Shown here: positions 36,021 through 64,000 of the stretch, piece after piece
Layout of the letters: every line of letters begins with the position of its first letter
Position numbering within the stretch: the stretch's first letter is position 1
From: Branchiostoma floridae
Lineage: Eukaryota > Chordata > Leptocardii > Amphioxiformes > Branchiostomatidae
Length of the DNA: 64,000 nt
Reading direction: 5' to 3'
Assembly (NCBI RefSeq): GCF_000003815.2
Contig: NC_049991.1
Coordinates: forward strand, 15,456,202 to 15,520,201
Position numbers and translations under genes: made by a program
The notes under the pieces: model-generated
Seen by the model: the letters and a program-made list of their open reading frames with translations, nothing else
What the model was told of the DNA's origin: nothing
Databases searched by the model: none

Positions 36021-36037
36021 TGAACTCTTGAAAACTC

Positions 36038-36043
36038 TTTATT
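36038..36043 (-). terminator. LIG1: LIG1 polyadenylation signal (AATAAA)
   Basis: Read on the minus strand this is AATAAA, about 590 nt after the LIG1 stop codon at 36,633-36,631. No nearer canonical signal was noticed. It would give a 3' UTR ending near 36,020. Other weaker signals cannot be excluded. Confidence 0.55.
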
Positions 36044-36630
36044 CACAGTATGCTTTATGTTGTGAATATAATTCTGATTCTAAATCTCACTCTGTCTGTC
36101 TGCAATAAAAGCGAGAACATTTTCTTTGTTTCCGTTCGATTAGTTGGTGCCTTAAAGATGGACACTTATTAGTAAGTAAATGTCATTGTTTCTTTTTCAG
36201 AAAAGAATTGTTATACAGATACAACAACTATGGTAATATCACTGTCTTTGTATAGTTCACGTTACATATGCCACGATTGAGGCAACTTCGAAGGACGTTC
36301 CCACTTCTCTATACATCTTTTTCAAACACAAAATGCCAAGACTTTCTCTTAGTGTATTGTAAGACATCAACATACTGGGTATATATATTTGCTACTGACT
36401 GAAAAGCACATCTGGTGAGTTTTCACCACGAAAAAGCTGTAAACAAAGCTTTACAGGTATTCTGTACAATACATCACATTAAGTAAACTGCCTTGGAATG
36501 ACACTATGAAAATCATATAACAAGAAGAAATCAACAGAACCCATAAATTTCATTGAATTAGCTAACTTCATGTACATGCAATGATGGAGAAACAGACGGA
36601 CACAACAACACAGTGAAAGGGTACTTGGTT

Positions 36631-50084
<13,454 letters not shown>

Positions 50085-50133
50085 TCTGCAAGAAATTTGT
50101 TGCGATTTTTGGAGACAGACCGTCGCAAACAAC

Positions 50134-50142
50134 TTTCCCGCC
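50134..50142 (+). promoter_or_regulatory. E2F-type site TTTCCCGCC, proximal to LIG1
   Basis: This is a consensus E2F sequence 50 bp upstream of the LIG1 start codon. E2F sites at this distance are typical of S-phase replication genes. Binding is inferred. Confidence 0.6.
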
Positions 50143-50175
50143 AAGATAGGGGTCAAAGGTTGTGCGTGAAGGGAA

Positions 50176-50184
50176 GGCGCGAAA
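50176..50184 (-). promoter_or_regulatory. Second E2F-type site (TTTCGCGCC on minus strand)
   Basis: The plus strand reads GGCGCGAAA, the complement of an optimal E2F site, about 92 bp upstream of the LIG1 ATG and 33 bp beyond the first site. Confidence 0.6.
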
Positions 50185-50193
50185 TGGAATAAA

Positions 50194-50198
50194 CCAAT
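50194..50198 (+). promoter_or_regulatory. CCAAT box (NF-Y type)
   Basis: CCAAT within AAACCAATAG lies 10 bp from the second E2F-type site. Paired E2F and CCAAT elements are common in cell-cycle promoters. A second, inverted CCAAT (GATTGG) lies near 50,342, closer to NMRAL1. Confidence 0.5.
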
Positions 50199-50520
50199 AG
50201 GTTACGGGGGTGTTCTTTTAAATTCTCTGACCGATCAAAAGCGACGACTAGCGAATCATGATATAGTGTTCTTGCGCTTTGGTTCCTTGGGTTTCTGACC
50301 ACTTGTGACCAAGTGTCGGCACCTGTCAACGGTTATGTTGTGATTGGGCGAGGAGGTTTACCTGATTGTTTGGGTTCCGGGGCGTTGTCTTTGGAGAATA
50401 TTTGGACAGCACTTTTGAATTCGACAGAAGACGCTTCACTAACGTTAGCTACAAAGCCAACATCAGTTGTAACGCCAAATACTTGCAGGAGACTGAACTC
50501 TGAACCCCGAGTTAAAGAGC

Positions 50521-53450
50521 ATGGCGAAAGTTATCACTGTTTTCGGAGCGACAGGTGAGTTTTAAATGATTTTTTCAAACCATACCGGCCAGTTTAGCGT
50601 TGTGAACCATTCCATCGTAAGCTCTCTGTATCACTACACTCGCTGGAAGTGCTGCCCTACCCGGTTGAACCAGTTCATCCGGGCGCACTGGCGGCGAATT
50701 TTTACGAGGTTGATCTCATTTTCATCATTGTATACGGCAGCAGTAATATATTCTCATAAGGAAGACAGACTCACTGGAAGGTATAAAAACACCCGAATAC
50801 CCTTTAGCCGGGGCGAACGGTTAATACATGTACCACGCTATACTGTTACAACTGGCTTGTGTAATCTCCAAGCAGATGTGCTGGCAGTCTGGTACACATG
50901 CATGTACATATGCATCAAAGTTATTCGTCCTGCGTAACCAGCATGTAACTTCTGTTCTTTACAGGGGTACAGGGAGGTTGGGTGGCCAGTGCCCTTCTGC
51001 AGGACTCTGATTTCAAAGTCCGGATAGTGACGAGGAGCGCCTCTAGTGACAAGGCCAAGGCACTGCAGGAGAGAGGTGCTGAGGTCGTTGAGGCCAGTTT
51101 TGACGATCCCGACTCACTGAAGCGGGCACTGCAGGTAAGGCTGTGGGTACCTGGGAGAACACCCGGGCCTTAACTTGCAAATTGGTATCATTCCTCATCA
51201 CAAGTAGAAACTTGGGTTTCACCACCTAATACCCTCACCAAATGACGTTAAACTTTACGGCTGACAATTATGAATATTTCTCATTGATTAGACAAATTAC
51301 ATGCACTTTTAAACAAAGGGTCTCCTTTCATTTTCTGTCCAGGGCGCCCACGGAACGTTCGTGATGTCAACCCAGGATTTCACCAAAACTAAAGACTTTT
51401 ATCAACTTGAAGTCAAGCAGGTATGAGTCTTTTTGGTTTAAAATTCCAGTGGATTTTCTATATACACAAAATATACAGACATTGGTAAATAAAACAGATA
51501 AGTCCTTCCTTTTCAGTTTCGCTCATTAGCCACAGAAAATTGATAAATGATAAAAGATTATTCCAAAAATCTTGAGATTTGTGATAAATCTTGAGATTTT
51601 GTAGTTGATCTTGAGATGTTTCGAGTTAATCTTCAGATTTTCTATGAGAATCTTGATATATTTGTATTAAGTCTCAAGATTCTTTGAAAAGATCTAAAAA
51701 TTCTAGAGCCTTTCAAAGCATCTCAAGACACTTTCAAAGCATCTCAAGATTCTTATGAAAAATCTTAAGATACAAAATGTTTCACCTTAGGATGTTTCTT
51801 AGAATTTTAAAACGTCTCAAGATGTATACTGCAATATTTACTCCAAGGGTAAAGCGGTAGCGGATGCAGCAAAGGCTGCCGGTGTACAACACGTGGTGTT
51901 CAGCAGCCTGGATGCCGTCCAGAAGACCATGGGTTTCTCCTGTCTACACTTCGACTCTAAAGCAGAGATCGAGGAGTACATGAAGTCTATCGGACTGCCA
52001 GTTACCATCGTCAAGTTTCCCGCCTACTATGACAACTACCTCTCCCTCCGGCTGGTCACAAAACTGGAGGATGGGACGTATGAAATAGGTAGATATATTT
52101 TGTGTTATGGTAATTATTTTATTGATATCTTGCTCATTGTCTTATGTATGGAAGAGCTAGGCTGACCTAATGATATTCAATAATACATATTCAGAAGAAT
52201 ACAATGAATTTATGCATGTTGGGGGATATGCAATACAGATAAATTCTCTTGGTTAATGTGAGGGGTTTGCACAAAAGCCAAGTTACTATCATGGCAGGTA
52301 CCATAGACTATAGTTAGAGACAACTGCGCAGTTACTGTTGCCTAGTCTCTAGCTCTAAGCAGATCTTGCGGTGGCATAAGATAGTATCATAAGCTGGGGA
52401 AGGAGTTCATTGGCCACCGCAAAGATCTGCGACAGAACGTCAAAGGCTAATGTCTAGTAATGAACTCTTGCGGTACAGTCACGCGGTGGTCAATGAACTC
52501 CTTCGTCGGCTAAACTCCTTCCCGGCAGCTTATGATACTATCTTATGCCACGGCAAGAGCTTGGGGAGCTTGAAGATTAACTATTGCCTTGTCCTGAATT
52601 CTACAGGATACGCGATGGAAGGCGCCGCCATGCACGGTGTCAGTGTTACCGACGCAGGTTTTGCGGTCAGGGCGATCTTCAAGAACAGGGACGAGTGGCT
52701 GGGCCGGACTGTCGGGTTCAGCGGAGACAAACTCACCATCCAGCAACACGCAGACATTCTCTCCAAACACCTGGCGCCGAACGTGTTCAAACCGACTCAG
52801 GTAATGGGGGAAAACGTACAAAGGGCTAAAAAAATTCAATTTTTGGAACTTAACATAGCGATGTTAAGTGTAGCTTTCCAGCTAAGAGGGACGGCAGCCA
52901 ATAATTCTTTGTATCTCTTGGCATCTCAATTTGCCCACTGCATTGTAGATAGAAATTACTGTGCATTCAGCGTCTGTGTGTATGTCTATCTGATATGACT
53001 ATCTAGTTATGCATCCATCTCTCCCTTGTTGACTTTGTGATAAACTCGCTCCGAGACTTTATGATGCACTTTTAGCTGGTTTATTCGAAAGGGTTAGTAA
53101 AGGAGGTGAACCTTGAGGTGAAGAAGGTCACAGATCGGCGTAACATTATAGAAAAGGACTGAACTACTTAATGTTTAGATCTGGGCTATTCTCACAATGA
53201 AGTGGAGGGGTGTTCTCCAAGTTAACTGATATCACAACATCCTAAATGTTCACAGATGACATCGGACGCGTTCAGCCAACTGCCCTTCCCGGGAGCGAAG
53301 GACCTCGGGGACATGTTCAAGTTCTACCGCCTGGGCAACCCGGACTTTGACGCGGAACTGACCCGACAGCTGTACCCGGGCACCAGGAGCCTGGACCAGT
53401 GGGTGGCGGACAACAAAGAGGCGATGTTGAACGCATTAGGCAGCATGTAG
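50521..53450 (+). CDS. NMRAL1: NmrA-like family domain-containing protein 1, complete, 6 exons
   Basis: An atypical short-chain dehydrogenase-fold protein that binds NADPH and acts as a cytosolic redox sensor in mammals. Exons: 50521-50554, 50965-51134, 51343-51420, 51848-52088, 52607-52800, 53256-53450. The joins keep frame over 912 nt (303 residues; human NMRAL1 has 299). The Rossmann motif GATGVQG is at residues 9-15, followed by VTRS with R35 at the expected NADP-phosphate position. HFDSKAEIEEY and the C-terminal FPGAKDLGDMFKFYRLGNPD match the NmrA family. The start follows AAGAGC and agrees with the family N-terminus. The gene is divergent from LIG1 and shares its promoter region. Intron 3 ends in a palindromic repeat, and intron 4 contains a fold-back element that stops about 37 bp before exon 5. 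Whether this copy is the NMRAL1 ortholog or a lineage-specific paralog cannot be settled here. Confidence 0.93.
51565..51825. repeat. NMRAL1: Palindromic repeat of ATCTTGAGAT in NMRAL1 intron 3
   Basis: The left half carries ATCTTGAGAT several times and the right half carries ATCTCAAGA/TCTCAAGAT. The whole is an imperfect palindrome ending about 25 bp before exon 4. Confidence 0.75.
52350..52570. mobile_element. Fold-back element in NMRAL1 intron 4
   Basis: The left arm GGCATAAGATAGTATCATAAGC (52,373) is inverted at the right (GCTTATGATACTATCTTATGCC, 52,527-52,550). Arms of about 55 bp also carry AGCTCTAAGC/GCAAGAGCTTGG. A fragment of the arm recurs at 55,946. It ends about 37 bp before exon 5. 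Confidence 0.75.
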
Positions 53451-53974
53451 ACATAGTAATAGTTATATCAAATGTATGTTTGAAAGGAAAGAATTATCAG
53501 AAACGCTCAGTAAATGTTCCTTTGGTGAAAATAGAGAGTCAACATTTAACGTTACCAGTGGAGATAGCATATTTCTAGGTAAAACGTACTTGAACTGGCG
53601 TGTCCATATTTCACATTAAAGTTTCTTTAACTGTAGCAATACAAACGTAGCTGTAGTGAAAAGAAGCAAACACGAAACTAAGAATATATCTAGTACGTTG
53701 TCATGTGTTTGTCCAAAGCTGACAAGGGTACCAGTATGCGTGTGCTTAGATAACCGTAGGTCAAATTATGTAGATTGTTACAGACGTGTTACATTGTACA
53801 AGTAGGTAAATATATCAATGAATGCTCAGACCTTACAACTAATAGTGTCAATGATACCATAGATAGACTCAATATGTTGATACGTATATTGCTACTTATT
53901 CGTAGACATTCATGTAGGTAATTCATATGTATTTGTAGCAGGCCTTACGAAAGTCGCTGTACTTTTGTTGTGTT

Positions 53975-53980
53975 AATAAA
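53975..53980 (+). terminator. NMRAL1: NMRAL1 polyadenylation signal (AATAAA)
   Basis: AATAAA lies 525 nt after the NMRAL1 stop. A weaker ATTAAA is at about 53,615. Either could end the transcript before the HHIP-like gene begins. Confidence 0.5.
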
Positions 53981-54441
53981 CGTATACATGTACGAAATTT
54001 CCCACAGCGCCAACAAAACGATAGACTAGTTTTGTGTGAGGTCGCTGGGGGTCATTTAAGGTCCGCCAAAGATCAGCCCCCGTGTATAAATGCAACACCT
54101 CAGGTGTAAAGAAATCACATCACGCGGTAAGATAATAGAGATTGATTGATGCAACCTTGTCAGGCGCGAAGCTCTCTTTCTGAACCACTTGTTCAACAGG
54201 TTTAACGATTTTAGGTATAATTGCGGTCTCAATTTGTCTGTAAACAGCTCGCCGTGATTACATGACCCTTATACATGTACCTGGATAGCATAGTCGTATC
54301 TGAAGTTCTAAATACAGCCTGGGCATTTGGTACAAACTGAATGTAGGGTCAAGAAAACAGCTGTCAACAACTCCGTGTGGTGTTCCCAGGGCGCTACTTT
54401 TCCGACTAAACGTGCTACCTTCAACCTACCGCTGAAGTAAG
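53981..54441. other. Spacer between NMRAL1 and the HHIP-like gene
   Basis: It holds the candidate TATA box and presumably the HHIP-like 5' UTR. No other feature seen. Confidence 0.5.
54085..54091 (+). promoter_or_regulatory. Candidate TATA box for the HHIP-like gene
   Basis: TATAAAT lies about 350 bp upstream of the HHIP-like start codon, in the short spacer after NMRAL1. It implies a 5' UTR of about 320 nt if no upstream intron exists. It is placed by motif only. Confidence 0.3.
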
Positions 54442-59926
<5,485 letters not shown>

Positions 59927-61217
59927 AAATATCTCTATTTTATTCGCATGTTTACCGATACTTTGCGAAGGTTACTCATCAAACGCTACAGTTAGATAAA
60001 TTCATCCTAGTGACTCGAAAGGCATGCCCAGTTGATATTCGCGAAGGTTTTGTAATTCTTGAGTGTTCGCAGTGTTCTTGGTATTTGAACAAAAACTCGC
60101 ACAATTTACATTTTGTACTTCATACCGCCATTTACTAGTATATTGTACAGATATAAACTATAGGTGAACGTTGCTAAGGCAACTGCAAAGCTACGTGATG
60201 ATGCAATATTTCAAATGTCTATCTGTTTTAAGATATGCGTATCCAGACATCAGACTTTAGCACGCAGATAAAGCTGTTTGCTACCAATTCTCTATTGGTA
60301 AAAGCTTAGGCAGCACGGAGATGGTTCATGAATTTTGTACCAAGGCTTGACCGACAAGAAGAACACATGTATAGTGTCACTGATTGTCTTGCACGGGGTA
60401 GGAGTGGGTACAGTGTACCGGTACAAAACCGTTTTTTTTTCTTATTCCGGACCGGAAAAATTCAATGGACCGGATGTTGGACCTATTGGAATATGGACAG
60501 ATTATATGACCACAACAAGAGCGAAGTAGAGTAGAGTCTTTAGTCATTTCTACCAAGTTCTACAGCCAATCGTACAGATGCAGTTAGCCTTGTAGGATTT
60601 TAAAACGCCAGTGGGAGTGGACCATTGTTTTGAGTATCGATCCATTCACACGTTTCCACTCACTGAACCAGGTCCAGGTTCAGGACCTGGGTCTGATCCT
60701 CTGGACCAGGACCGTACCTGTACCTGATTTTTTCTGTACCGATACCCACCCCTGGTACGGGGCTATCCTTGGTGCTGAAACTAAGGAGAAACTCTAATCG
60801 GGGACACGTTTACACGTTATTCCAAGCTTAAGGTATATTTTTCTTTGTCTGGTGCTACGAGCACGGAATAGAACAGAATGACTTTTAAAAGTGTCTATGA
60901 ATCTAGTTTATCTTATTCGTTGTTTTGTATACAAAAAAGGTGTTCCATAGGTCATCTTTTGTTACCAACTTTATCACCAACGTAAATCATTGCGCTGTGA
61001 CATGCACAGAAGCAACACCGCATAGCGTCATTGTGCGTTAGATACATAGTCGTAAAAAGAAAAACACACACGAACACAAGAAATAGCCGTTTCGTTTATC
61101 ACTCTCCGCACGTTGAGGCGTCCCGGTAACCCCATCCCTTCGGCAGTGGAAACCGGATACCCCGGTCTCTATGCACGTTACCACCCCTGAACCCACGGCA
61201 GGTGGTGAGAACCAAGC
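59927..61217. other. Spacer between HHIP-like gene and uncharacterised gene
   Basis: Contains one hAT-like MITE (60,399-60,754). The last 100 bp before the ATG at 61,218 are GC-rich and probably hold the promoter or 5' UTR. No canonical AATAAA was found just after the HHIP-like stop. Confidence 0.5.
60399..60754. mobile_element. hAT-like MITE, family B, copy 2
   Basis: Ends TAGGAGTGGGTAC and GATACCCACCCCTG. The flanking 8-mers GCACGGGG (60,391-60,398) and GTACGGGG (60,755-60,762) differ at one base. The interior aligns with the copy at 16,332-16,753, including TTTCTACCAAGTT and CAGCCAATCGTACAG. Confidence 0.88.
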
Positions 61218-63608
61218 ATGGCGGACGATCCGTACACGGGCGATCCGCTAGACGTGTACAGGAAACCCGACAAACAGTTCTCCGAGGAAACGGTAGGGAT
61301 CGCGAGTACCCTGCTGGAAAAGAAGGGTAAGTGTGGGCAACAATCTTCATGGTTGTCTTCTAGCAAAACCCGGTAACGTTACTTTATCCGGGTACATTCG
61401 AGGTGTATGATTTTTGTCCAAGCAGGTGTATGGAGAATGCATGTTTTATTTTTGCTGGTTTGTCCGTCCCTTCTTCTAAAAGTGGTACAGTTTTAAGAAG
61501 TAAGGGCATGAGTCCTTGAGTCAGTTTCCCCCTTGCTGAGATTTCAGTGTTTCGACTGACGGTTAAGGTAGCTTAAGGTTGAGCCAGGCAGGCTTCAGTA
61601 ACTCCGACGCCGTGTATTGCATACATTAAGCGCCAGGCTACATATAACGTAATGGTGTCACGGCGTTGCGAAAGATAATGCCGCCAACTCGCAGCTGTGT
61701 AATTCTCAGACTTAACGTTGTATGTGATGTATATAAAGCTAGTATCAACGTCAACCACAATGTAAACGTAAGTTTACATGTAGCACAAATTATCAAAAGC
61801 CCAGTGATGTTTTCTCAACAACATTTACAATGGCTTAACGTATAGAATGTGGTGTAACTGATTGTCAACTTTATATCAATGGAAATTTCACCGCTGGTTC
61901 TCTCCATGTAGTGACTTTGGGTCGTCCACCAAGTGCAACAATGAGGAACAGGAAGGCCGCCATTCTCAATGAACTTTCATCGGCCAAGAGTACCAGTAAG
62001 CATAAGGCCTTTCACGTACCATCGCCTCCGGCTGTAAGAATGGACACCACGAAACCAAACCTTCCTAACAGGAAGGTACGCAGTGCACAGGCGAGGTACT
62101 CAACAGGCGGTAAACAGAAATGGGAAGGTAGGAAGGTGAAGAGTGCCCAGTCATCATACACACAGCAACTTAGCACTCAGGGAGTACAGAATACTCAGGA
62201 CAGAAGAACAAACGTGAAAGCAAGGAACACAAGAAGTAAACAACAAACAACGTTTCAAGACTTCCGAGAGGATTTGCCACATAGGACCCCTCCTGCATAT
62301 GAAGAAGTGGTTGATAGTTCTACCTCACAGTTAAGTAATTACTTCTTTAAGACTGAACTAGAAGATGAAGAGGAGGAAACTGGGTTGGACCCCTACAGGC
62401 TGGTAGGGAGTACAGCGGAGTGTTTCCCCTACAAGTGTGCCACGCCTGGAAACCAGGGGTTGGAGCAGGACAAAGGCAGACAACAGGATGAACTTTACGT
62501 TACAGCAAGGTAAGGTCAACTGTTCGTCATTCTTATAGGATTGTGAGGTTCACAGAAAAGGGTATTGACAGGGGAAAAGGTCATGTACTCATATTAAACT
62601 GTCTGCATTAAACTGTCTCCTGGGTTGTTTTAAATTGTTCTATGAAGCATTAGAGATGTGTAGGTTAAAATATTTCAAGATGATAGCATACACTAAAAAA
62701 GACACTAAAAATAAATTTCTGACATTTCTACATTAAAACTAAGCTGTAAAGTAATGTTTGTTATTGTTTGGTTAGTGCCAGAAAACAGTCTTATTGAATC
62801 ATCAATTTTCTAAGCTTCCAATAAGAGGCATAAACTGAGCCTTTCAGTTGAGGATTAGACAATAGATCCAATAATGGGTTTTTGTTGTTAACAATGATGC
62901 CACAATCATGTTGTTTTTCATGTGGATTAGTGATGTTGGTAGCCCATAGATCCTTAGAAATATCCTCATAATAAAGAAGTTTTTGGGTGGGTTATGGGGT
63001 AAAAATGAAAATTTCAAGCTATTGTACAGAAAAATTAACATGATCGTCATTTGTCCTGCTTATCTACAGAAAGGTGCCCTCAGGAATTCAACCTCTCACC
63101 CCCTGGCTGACAGAAGATATTCCTCCAGAATGGTAAGGACAGTTTGCTAAAAGAATTCCAATTCTAACTCATTGCTGTATCATATATAATAGATGTGATA
63201 TTCCATATCATTGTGGTAAAGCATATTACCGTTTAATATTTCAGATACACTTATGAATCTTGCTGTGTCAGAAAATGCAGGTCCAATGTAATTAGATGGA
63301 TTTTCAGGTGAAAAATATGCTTGCTTCTATGGCAATTTCTAAATCCGGAGACAATAGAAAAATGTGGTCATAGCTTGTCAACTGATGGACTTAAAGAAGT
63401 TCAGAGTGAAATCTAAGGACATTTTATTAGAAACATTGACCCCAGATGAACCTTGTCATTTTCCACCAACAGGTGTGGTGTTGATCCCAGGGAGTGCCTG
63501 GTGTTCCTCCCCTCCCTGCGTACAATGGACAGTCCCCCTCCGTACATCCCCCCAATGCAATCACCTGAAGATGAACTTCCCTTCACAGACATTCTGCCCC
63601 CTCCACAG
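61218..63608 (+). CDS. Uncharacterised protein with two PPxY motifs, 5' part, continues past window
   Basis: I do not recognise this gene. Exons 61218-61326, 61912-62509, 63070-63132 and 63473-63608 have GT-AG borders and matching phases and give 302 residues. Exon 4 ends in phase 0 at a GTAACG donor, so the gene continues past position 64,000. The start is the first ATG (MADDPYTGDPLDVYRKP), in a good context. Residues 40-150 are basic and disordered and hold an internal repeat RKV(R/K)SAQxxY at 90-99 and 110-119. An acidic patch (EDEEEETGLD) follows. PPxY motifs occur at PPAY (163-166) and PPPY (278-281), which could bind WW domains. WLTEDIPPEWCGVDPRECLVFLPSL (248-272) looks like the most conserved, structured part. 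No signal peptide or membrane segment is seen. Function is unknown. Confidence 0.75.
61912..62509 (+). other. Exon 2 of the uncharacterised PPxY gene
   Basis: A long open exon preceded by a pyrimidine-rich CTCTCCATGTAG acceptor and followed by AAG|GTAAGG. It encodes the basic repeat region and the first PPxY motif. It is the strongest single coding signal in the last 3 kb. Confidence 0.75.
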
Positions 63609-64000
63609 GTAACGACTTTCATTTTCTTATACATAAATTAAAGACAATGAAAAACAAAGCCTGGATGCCAGACTGTTTCCAGGGCCTACACAGACCAGCT
63701 CCTTGGCTCTAAAGCCAACATGCCCAGAGAAAATTCCATCACAGGCCCCCTGAGTTAGATCCTTAGTGTCTTTGAAAAGCACTGCAATGCCAATCAGTCC
63801 TGTAAACTAGGAATTGACCAAAGAAAAGCTTTGTAGATAAAGAAAAAGATTTGAGTTTAAAGTTGAGCAAGACATGTAGGTGCAAGCAAAGAAATGTTGC
63901 ATCTGTGCTTATACTAGCAAGCAAAGAAGTATTTATTGCAATCTTTTTGTACATCTTGTACTGTGTAGAGTGTAGACTCATAAAATTCTTCACTGTGCAG

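Larger units (their letters stand above)
50085..50520. promoter_or_regulatory. Bidirectional LIG1/NMRAL1 promoter region
   Basis: There are only 436 bp between the divergent start codons of LIG1 (minus) and NMRAL1 (plus), so both 5' UTRs and both core promoters must fit here unless there are distant upstream exons. The LIG1 side holds two E2F-type sites and a CCAAT box. No convincing TATA box was seen for either gene. The sequence TTCTTGCAG directly before the LIG1 ATG also looks like a splice acceptor, so a 5' UTR intron is possible. Confidence 0.7.

Noticed and set aside
52450-52998. 182-residue single-exon gene
   Set aside because: It is NMRAL1 exon 5 in frame with part of a fold-back element upstream and intron sequence downstream.

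Overview
This 64 kb window looks like nuclear DNA from an intron-rich marine invertebrate deuterostome. Amphioxus (Branchiostoma) is the best guess. The supporting signs are short GT-AG exons, a vertebrate-type DNA ligase I with a PCNA box, a HHIP-like gene with a C-terminal hydrophobic tail, many short non-autonomous DNA transposons, and tRNA-derived SINEs. The species is inferred; no marker sequence proves it.

Layout. Positions 1-36,020 hold no gene I can support. This part is packed with small mobile elements and local duplications: nine copies of one fold-back MITE, three hAT-like MITE families, several other fold-back elements, SINEs, LINE 3' remnants, diverged two- or three-copy tandem duplications, and a 100-N gap at 22,891-22,990. 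Positions 36,020-64,000 are gene-dense. LIG1 lies on the minus strand (36,631-50,084) in 23 coding exons that join in frame to 1,017 residues. Head-to-head with it, 436 bp away, is an NMRAL1-like NmrA gene on the plus strand (50,521-53,450; 6 exons, 303 residues). Then come a HHIP-like glucose/sorbosone dehydrogenase-fold gene (54,442-59,926; 7 exons, 479 residues) and the 5' part of an unrecognised gene (61,218 to beyond the window; 4 exons, 302 residues seen).

Function. LIG1 seals Okazaki fragments and repair nicks. The spacer between LIG1 and NMRAL1 carries two strong E2F-type sites and a CCAAT box near the LIG1 start, as expected for an S-phase gene, and probably acts as a bidirectional promoter. 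NMRAL1-type proteins are NADPH-binding redox sensors. The HHIP-like protein is predicted to be secreted or membrane-anchored and has no evident link to the other genes. Exon boundaries were placed by hand from splice sites, reading frame and remembered family sequence. Every coding-exon join in the four models keeps frame.
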